Positions 56,239 through 64,000 of a DNA stretch of 64,000 bases are shown here, piece by piece. The stretch spans positions 62,001-126,000 of the forward strand of contig JASANG010001046.1 of assembly GCA_030248215.1 (NCBI GenBank), given 5' to 3'. This DNA is from Enoplolaimus lenunculus. Lineage: Eukaryota; Nematoda; Enoplea; Enoplida; Thoracostomopsidae. A program made the translations under genes and the position numbers. Position 1 is the first letter of the stretch, and every line of letters starts with the position of its first letter. The notes under the pieces were generated by a model. It was not told the DNA's origin, searched no databases, and was given only the letters and a program-made list of their open reading frames with translations.

Positions 56239-56801
56239 GCTATATTGAAGGCTAGTTTTAAAATCCCTAGGTTAATCAGCTGATAATGAATATACCGAAA
56301 TTTTTGCAAAAAGCATGTTCCCTGATTTGCCCAAATTTTGAATCTGTTTGCATATTTTATTAAATTATTATTGGGCTTTTTGGATTTTTAAGTTTGAAAA
56401 AATTATTTCAATCATTTGCGTTAAGGTGAATATACTAACTAGTAACGTTAATTTTTGACGTATGACGGCTTCAGCACCAAAAATAGCCTTCTGAATCCTT
56501 ATTAGAATCAAATGAAATCAAACATCCGCGCTTACTACATTTAATACATTTCAGCTTTTGAACTCCTAATTTTATGAGATCATGTTTCCTTTGTTTCGCT
56601 GCATCTTTAGTAGGATGTTGTGCAATTTTACAGGGCATGACTCGGTGTGTTTTTGGCAAATTGCTTGTCGACTTGTTTTATATGTGTAGTTATAAATAGA
56701 TTTTTATGTAAATAATATATTTATAAATAGTAAATTTATTATATATTATAAATTTCGTAATTTATTCCTTCAAAGGGTATATATACCTCACTAACAAAAC
56801 G

Positions 56802-59800
56802 ATGGCTGATACAGTTTGTCACGCCGATAACAACGTAGGAGCGTCTACAAGCATTACGCATTCGGAAAATATTGGTGATTCAAGCAAAAACGTTTCCGTA
56901 CCACAAGACAATAACGAAAAGGCTGTGGATCGACAGTCTGTCGTTTGCAATGGGCATGCTGAGGTGTCGGTAGGTATTATATGTATATACATACATAACT
57001 TCATGCATACATCACGCAATACATGCGAAACAAGACATGGTATATACGAGGCAGAGAGATGACGAAAGTCTTCTACTTGTATGAGTGAACATAGTTATTT
57101 TGGTGTTTGCAAAAGCTAAAGCATTATTTGAGCATTAGAACACTTCTAACACGATTCCAGTTTTTGTTTTGTTAAGATATTGGGACAAATTTAGAAATAT
57201 GTGTTTTATATTCAAACTTGAATTGTGCGAAATTTTCGATTATATTTTAGAAACTTGAGGTCGAAGAGGTCGAAGCAAATCTAGCTGCAACAATAGACAT
57301 GTCACGACACGATAATGAAAAAGATGGAGAAGATGCTTTTCAGTCGCCAAACTCATGTCCTCCACCCGATGTTATTTCACCGCAGTCCACCGATGCGAGC
57401 TTTAATGAATCGTCTGTTACCAGTTCACAAGACAGCGGTTCTTTCCAAATCGTATGTTCTTCATCGGTTTGCCTAATATGGATATACCATGAGTGGCCGA
57501 AGACTTGTAGCTTATCGCCACATTGTATCGCTTGAATACTAACGTGTTCTTTAACTTTGCACGTCAAAAAGCATTAGATAGCGAGTGAATTTTCCGTCTT
57601 TTCGACACAAAATTATTTGGTCTGATAAGCTATTACATAGTTCGATACAGTGTTTATTTTCATAACTTTGGTTTGTTCGTTTTTAGCCATTTTTTACGTT
57701 TTGATGATTTGTGCTATTGTTTTCACACTATCCAATTTGAGATTTGTAGCATTCGGTTGCAGCGATATATGTAATATATTCATTTTTGTTCCTTTACAGA
57801 ACGATAGCGGGTCAGCAATAAAGTTTACTGAAGTGTCCGCGACTTCTGAAAACGCAGCTGCCGTTGTCGATGCCAATGTTTCGAGTGATATGGAACATAT
57901 TGCTGAATCTATTGCTGCCTTAAAAATTTCCACTACACAGGAAAGTTTTAACGAGATGCCTAAAATCGGAACTGATCCTTCCAATAATGCAGGTTAGTTT
58001 TTTATGAATTTATTTCAAATTGGAAGTGTACTTATGATTTGGATGCTTATTTATCTTCAGTTCTGCAAATCTAAACTGCTTCATTTATATTACGACGTAA
58101 ACTGAGAGCAGGAGAGGAGTAATGAAACGCAGCAGGACTACGTTTTTTAGGTTCCGAAGTTGCTGTTAACACCACGCAAGGTTCGACCACACATGCGGTT
58201 GATGACGCAGAAAAATCTGCTGAAAAAATATCTGAGTTGCGTTCGCAAACAGAAGATTCGAAAAGTGGTGTAGTCACAGATAAAACGAAACAGGCATCAA
58301 AGGACGCCAGCGGATCAGAAGAGCAGGTGAGTCACCAATTTGCAAATGGGGTGGCGGACTATATTACTTATTACAAATAAGCTCCCATGCAACGTTTTTG
58401 TGATCAGTTGCTAATACGACCGCTTGTTTTCCCCCGCCCCCTAGGTGATCGAAAAACTGCGGGGTATACTTTTTGGCAACCTTCTTATAGCTTAATAAGT
58501 AATTTTATATTGTGTCTCTTAGAGAATGAACTGTGTTCAGTTCAAGTGCGCCCTGAAAACTTTGTGTATAATACTGCAGTTACAGTGGCTGATTCAAAGC
58601 AATCAAACTCGTTGATGTTTGAAGGCTTGAATAAGAGTCTGGTGTTAATTTTCTTTAACTTGGTTCCGTATTATTTTACGTGACAGAAAACATGGTTTCG
58701 ATTCAGCGTCTCATTTTAAACAAACAATTTGTCAAGAACTAAATGACTTTTGACACAAATGGATAGTTTCTTGCAGCAATTTACATTAGCTTCCTGTTAT
58801 TCTTTCTTCGGCCGCGGTAAAAACTGCAGTCCCTGGCCAACTCTTAGAGAGCTACGTAGTTCTTGTATGATTTTCGGTTCCGGGTTTCTCAAGTGAATAT
58901 TGGCATTAGAGTTCAACTATTTTGCCTATTTGCAATTTAGCTTTACCATATCAAGTGGATACAATGGGGTGACACTAAAGCTAAAACGGCAATTGTTACG
59001 CAAAATGAAAATGGCCCGTGCCCGCTTTTGGCAATCATGAATGTTCTGCTGCTTCGAGGTAGATGCTTAGTAGGGTGGGAAACTAGATTATCAAATTATA
59101 TTAAACGTATCAAATTATACTAAACGAGCCAGAAATTAGGAAAGGAACACCGTATGTTATATTGTTGCCGGAATAGAATCATATTGCAAACCAATACAAC
59201 ACTTTAGTGCCTGTCAGTCTAGGTAAGATCGATCGAGAACTTTACACCTTTTTTTACTAAGCAGTTGGAAATACATGCGTGCGGAAAGCGGCTCGAACGA
59301 GAGACCTACAGATACTTAAGCGAACGCTCTACCACTATGCCACGCAGTCTCCTCTCCAAGTGTTCTAAACATTGCTATGTCGAACACGTATGCCACTCGC
59401 TTGCATACGTATAGAGCAGTACGTATGCAGTTTATTGTATGTGCATGTAAATTGACACGCATGTCTCACATGCTTACATGCCTCAATTTCAACTGATCGT
59501 CTTTGACTGTCCTTCCTATTTTTAGAATAGATGCCATGTAGCGAGGGCTAAATGAATTCCGAGATTGGATGTACTTCCGATATCTTTGTATATTGTCAGG
59601 AAGCCTGATCTGGCTGACTAAGTAAACCAAGTTATGTTTCAGGACAGCTTCACTTACCTGACGACGCCGAAATTGTATCCGGTGGAAAGCTGCTAACAAT
59701 GCTTACAGAGCGCATACTACAAGCAGATCCTGTGGTATGTGTTCTAATAATGAAGGCGCGAAACATACTTGTTTGTATGGCCAACACTTAAAAGAAAAGT

Positions 59801-62800
59801 TTGTATCCATCACCCATCCTTTGTTGTTAACATAACAATTCTCGCTGAAAAAGTTTTAGGCTTTTTCTTAATGTTAGGATTATATAATAGTGCTGTTAAC
59901 CAAGGATCGACGCGATATTAATTTTACCGTATACCGGAACCGGAGCCGGATAGTAACTTTTGTATCAGAAGGGGATGTTGGAAATAGCATCTATATTTGT
60001 GCACTGTTGATAGTATTTGAATCACACAAAAATATGTTTACTGATTCAAAATTAATTGTTGGCTTGCCTTTAATATTTTTCGTTAGTAACTGCAAATATC
60101 CCATAAGTTCGATATTTTGCCGGATATTAAATCGACTCCGGATAACTGATTTATGTTTGCTGATAACAGAAGTGTAGATAATATTTTTAAAGCAGCAACC
60201 ATAATGTTTCTGCGTTTAAATGTATGTTCCAAATTTAGGGCAATTTTACAGCTGTAGCGTATTTGCCGTTGTGCGGTTAAAACAAGTTTTTTGAATAATG
60301 TAGCCGAATTTCTTTTCTCGTTATCTGAAAGTTCTAAGTTTTTCTTACATTGTATTTGCAGTTCATACAGTACCAAACACTGTTATGTAAGCTAAGCTCA
60401 TTTCACTTTTAAACAGGACAACCCCGAAGATTTGAAAAACGATTACGAAAAGAACAAATCTGATGCTATAAATAATATTTCAAAGCTGCAGACAGGAATT
60501 GATATGAATATTCGATTCACCGGGTAGGTTTCATAAACGTTGCAAGTTATTGTATTATTTACTTTTATCGAGGTTATGATTGCCTACCGTTATGACTAGG
60601 ACTTTCGTCATTTTTTGTGTTATCTGAACTCGGAAAATTTATGGTTCGAGTAATAATTTTGTGGGAAGTTAATCAAGTTTTATAATTTGTTGTCATTTTC
60701 AAGAGCAGAATATGCAAAGTGTTTCTTTAAAGATGATTGGCTGCTCTGTTTTGGTAGTTAGAAAAGCACACATTTTTATATACTATTATTTTGGTAGGTT
60801 CCAAAGCTAAAACCACAGCTTTTAAATTAATAACAGTAGTAATAATATGCATAATATACTTAAATTTCAGTATACGAGATTTCGAATTTACTCAAGAATG
60901 TTTGATATTCGATTTATTGGGCATAAATTTATATCATGGCTGGGTTGTGGAACCGGAAGATCATCAAACAAAGCAAATCATCGGAAACCGTTCGTATAAT
61001 CAGCTCGCGGAATATTTGATTAGTTTGGAGCAAAAATCAAACGTATCAAATGATGAAGGTTAGACAAGACATTTGTTTAATTGTTTTGTGGCCGACTCCT
61101 CGTTCTGTGGTTCTCGTTAGCATTTTGTTGCTTATTGTTTCGTTGACTAATCAATGTTCTTAATAAACTCAGGCATGATGTTTGGCGCGTTAGCTAAACA
61201 CTGTTATTTGATAGCTATGTTCCTCAGTTCCTCATTGAAAGACCTCAAATGAACTGCCTGGTTCGTATGTTTCATTTTAGGAATGCGAAATTCTATTATT
61301 GCTGATTGTATCAAAAACTTTCTGGCGACAACCGCAAGCCAACTAACCTATCATGGAATATCGGAGCTTAATACCGAACTTAAAGACAGCGAGATTTCTG
61401 TATTTTTTCGCAATAATCACTTTTCTGTGCTTCACAAATGCAAAGTTAGTGTGTGCGTTGTGTATTAACCGACGAAACATCTTTAATATTTGTAATATAC
61501 TTTGTTGGAAATGAACTTAGCGGACATATTTCAGTGTTTGAGTGAGTGTGGGCAAGCTGTGAACATGCGTATGTGAAAGTCTACTCAAATAAGTTAATCG
61601 CGTCCGCTGTCTAACACTGGTTTTATTAAGGAATATTTGAGAAGTGGAATGCTGACTTTTCCATGTTGGAAAATTTTAGGCAGGTGCACGAACCGGGAGG
61701 CCCCCTGGTTCTAAGTCGAGGGGCACGAAATTTTGCCAAGGGGGTTTTAGACTTATATTGCATTACCTATATACCTAACAGGATGATGTTTTACAATAAT
61801 TAGCGATAGGCTGTTATACTGATTGAGTAATTTTAGAGGTCAAAATTGGTTTAGAGTTAGCACAAATCAAATGCGAAAGATGTGATGCATTTTTCTAACC
61901 TCGCCATTCACTAGTTCGAAGGTTGCCAACATATAACCAACTGGAGATAGGCAGTAGACATATTTCAGAATATGGGCGCTGGTTTCAGTTTGTGTTGTAT
62001 TTGCAGAACGAATTATTTTTGCTAGTAACGGATCAAGGCTTTTTGACCGAACCAAGGGTGATTTGGGAGACGCTGAACAACGTCGAGGGCGATTCGCATT
62101 TTGTGGACGGTGAATTTCACACGACGGTCTTTCGTGAAACACAACCTGGAACGCTTGCACACGGTACAGCTGGTTAGTGTATACAATAAAATTGAAAGAA
62201 AGATATCATTGAAACGAAGTCATCAAATATTATGAATAGGTCATTGATGTTGTTGCTTGGAAGCACCCCCCGCCTGTGAGATGGGGCCTTTTGCAGTGTC
62301 AGTCAGGGGTGCAGTAGCTTATCCAAATACAAGGGCATAAACGCAGCCGGTAGCCGCGGCGCTGCTTGTACGGAATTGTTTTAAAAGCTTAAAGTTTTCA
62401 AAAAATGGTAATTTATTTTCAACTAGCATGGTTTCTTTCTTTCATATCTTATGATGCTGTTCTTTGAAAATAAATGTCACGTTTTATGAAATTTTGAAGC
62501 AGGGTTTTTGTGTTAACAACCCCTGGATGAAAATCCAAATGGAAAGGGTTTGTGCTGTATTCATCTGTCTTAAACTTGTTGACCTGTGTGCAACTTGACA
62601 AAATTTGCGTGGTACCAAAAGCACCAGCGAGCGTTACACGACACGCGCTGTGTATATTCTTTTTTACATAGAATGTACCATTTGCATCCGAGTTGCATAC
62701 TCTAGTCATAGAGAGTGATCATTCACTTTTAGTTACATAAAGTTATTGTTCTGTAGGCAATAGCGCAGCTTCAACAACTCCAGGTGACGCAGCAGTTGCT

Positions 62801-62850
62801 GGCGCAACGGCTTTTACTCCGGCGTCAAAGGAAGAACAAATGGATCTGGA
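56802..62850 (+). CDS. MINDY2: MINDY1/2-type Lys48 deubiquitinase, 11 exons in window
   Basis: Cysteine protease (FAM63 family) that trims Lys48-linked polyubiquitin. Exons: 56802-56969, 57251-57451, 57800-57992, 58151-58326, 58941-59058, 59643-59734, 60417-60523, 60871-61058, 61281-61444, 62007-62172, 62757-62850. All in phase. The first four encode a polar Ser/Glu-rich N-terminal region. The catalytic domain starts HIKWIQWGD and shows TQNENGPCPLLAIMNVLLLR (catalytic Cys and oxyanion Gln), FDLLGINLYHGWVVEP, ATTASQLTYHG, SVFFRNNHFSVL (catalytic His) and LLVTDQGFL. Exon 11 reads to a TAG at 62852-62854 (556 aa), but that TAG lies inside a good donor (GA then GTAGGT). The ubiquitin-binding MIU tail typical of MINDY1/2 is absent, so the gene probably continues past the window. 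Whether it is MINDY1- or MINDY2-like cannot be decided. Confidence 0.92.
59215..59520 (-). repeat. tRNA-derived SINE in MINDY intron 5
   Basis: The reverse complement shows GACTGCGTGGCATAGTGGTA (box A region), GAGCGTTCGCTTAAGTATCT, CTCGTTCGAGCC (box B) and the tail TTACCTAGACTGACAGG, preceded by GGCATGTAAGCATGTGAGAC. These are the same modules as 46380-46900 on the other strand. The order body-tRNA-like head-tail is conserved between the two loci. Confidence 0.7.
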
Positions 62851-62854
62851 GTAG

Positions 62855-64000
62855 GTTATCCGTTTATTGGAAATAGCTTAACGCACCTTCACCTAACTTT
62901 GTCGTCCAAAGTTTTACAGAATGTATATATTGCAAAGGCTATTGACACTTTCACCCACATTTAAAATTAAGTTTATGCAAGCATTGTTCGAAACTTAAGC
63001 TTAAATCTAACAATTAATCTATGCCCGAGCCCTAGTTTGTGGGAGGAGTGTACGAGAGCTGTGGAAAAAATCTGTCACGTGCTAAATATTGTGCGAAAAC
63101 GCCTAGTTTAAGGTTTTACAGTTAGCTCCAGTCAGGCGCTTAATTTTCGCGAAGGGACCTGTGTGAGACGGCATTTATATGAAGTGCTTGACCTCAAATT
63201 TTTTTATTTTATGAGACATATTAGCATGTCTTAAGTGCGTCTGCGTTCGCCTGTAACCGCATTCCTTTACGTACACAAAAATGTGTACTCAATACTGTCA
63301 TTAACTGTACGCTATGTTAAAACTTATGTCTTGTGTGAATACTTTCTTTGTTTGTCACGATTGGCTAGTATTTTGTTTTATCAAAATTCTTTGTGACTGA
63401 GAATTGAGTCATTTTTGGATCCCAGAAAGTTTTCACCAATACCGAAACATTTTAGAAAAATTCTAAATCACGACTGTATATTCATTTATTTGGCAATTGG
63501 CATACAGTATACCAATGTGCAACCGTAATTTCGATTCCGACTAGAATTCCTATTCAAAACAAGTTCCGATTCCACTATCAATCGTAATCGGAACTTTGAA
63601 ATATTAATTTTAATCATATGTTCTTATAATATGTTGCTTAAAAATTCCTTCCATCCCTATGCATCTGAACACACAAAACACCGTTTTATTTTGAAAATAA
63701 TAATATAACATACAAAAAAACAAGAACGCACACACCCCCGCACCGCACCCACCAAACCCCCCACACCAAAAAACAACAGACACAACCACCCCCACCCACA
63801 ACACACCACCACCCCCCCCCCACACCCAAAAAACAAAACAAAAAAAAAAAAAAACAAAAAAAAAAAAAAAACACACAAAAAAAAAAACAAAAAACAAAAA
63901 AAAAAACAAACAAAACAAACTTGTAGTTTACCGAATAATCATCGCCAATTTGTTCATGCGACGTTTTTGAAAATTGTTGCCAGCGAGCATACACCCTAAA
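62855..64000. other. Downstream of MINDY exon 11 to window end
   Basis: Probably MINDY intron 11 or 3' UTR. I found no exon encoding the expected MIU motif. It holds a CCGG-type MITE end (TGCAACCGTAATTTCGATTC near 63516) and the A/C-only tract at 63712-63920. Confidence 0.45.
63712..63920. repeat. Low-complexity A/C tract almost devoid of T and G
   Basis: About 210 bases of A-runs and C-runs (CACACCCCCGCACCGCACCC, then long A stretches broken by single C). There is no T at all and only a handful of G. The overlapping reverse-strand frames rich in Phe/Val/Gly are artefacts of composition. It is unlike anything else in the window. Confidence 0.85.

Larger units (their letters stand above)
51928..56801. 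other. NAXD-MINDY intergenic region, repeat-rich
   Basis: No gene recognised across 4.9 kb. It contains the inverted-repeat element at 52101-52398, the CCGG/minisatellite patch at 53555-53770, a CCGG fragment near 54712-54770, and two MITE-like elements at 55533-55728 and 55790-56238. A TA-rich stretch lies just before the MINDY start. Confidence 0.5.

Noticed and set aside
63610-63994. Three overlapping minus-strand frames rich in Phe, Val, Gly
   Set aside because: Composition artefact of the A/C-only tract.

Overview
This is eukaryotic nuclear DNA, AT-rich, from an animal. The genes are cut into short exons (about 40-220 bp, plus one of 465 bp) by introns of a few hundred bases. Introns begin GT and end in T-rich YAG. 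The gene set (sterol O-acyltransferase, peroxisomal 2-hydroxyacyl-CoA lyase, SLC18B1-type polyamine transporter, TFIIA gamma, NAD(P)HX dehydratase, MINDY deubiquitinase) is metazoan. The compact introns and many short inverted-repeat elements would suit an invertebrate deuterostome such as a tunicate, but the sequence does not prove the taxon. I built exon models by hand: every junction is in phase, and each protein lines up with its family from memory. No database search was run.

Layout, left to right. 173-4691 (+): 3' part of a SOAT/ACAT gene running in from the left edge. 7094-14112 (+): HACL1, 17 exons, 559 aa, apparently complete. 14113-17713: transposon debris, including a broken LTR-type gag/protease fossil. 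17714-20658 (-): three-exon gene for an unrecognised four-pass membrane protein. 23673-38911 (-): SLC18B1-like transporter, 13 coding exons, 582 aa, with a Penelope-like retroelement (PLE) in its middle. 38912-43588: repeats. 43589-45286 (-): GTF2A2 (TFIIA gamma), four exons, 118 aa. 45287-47977: SINE and MITE debris. 47978-51927 (+): NAXD, eight exons, 332 aa. 51928-56801: repeats. 56802 to at least 62850 (+): MINDY1/2-type deubiquitinase, probably continuing beyond the right edge.

The most striking structure is inside SLC18B1. A roughly 4.25-kb PLE (ORF1, reverse transcriptase and GIY-YIG nuclease) is bracketed by near-identical direct repeats of about 0.75 kb, and each repeat carries an intact copy of the same 116-bp transporter exon. 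Because 116 is not a multiple of three, the two copies cannot both be spliced in without shifting the frame. The PLE has therefore either created a pair of mutually exclusive exons, or sits in a very long target duplication, or marks a false duplication in the assembly.

The other theme is a dense population of small TIR elements. Several keep readable target-site duplications: 8 bp for the GGCCCATGTTA and CAGGGYGCAACCGG families, and TA for the CTGTAGTGACCC family. One of these lies 29 bp from a splice donor. The six recognised genes do not form a pathway. Their adjacency looks like ordinary genomic neighbourhood, though GTF2A2 and MINDY2 are also linked in human.
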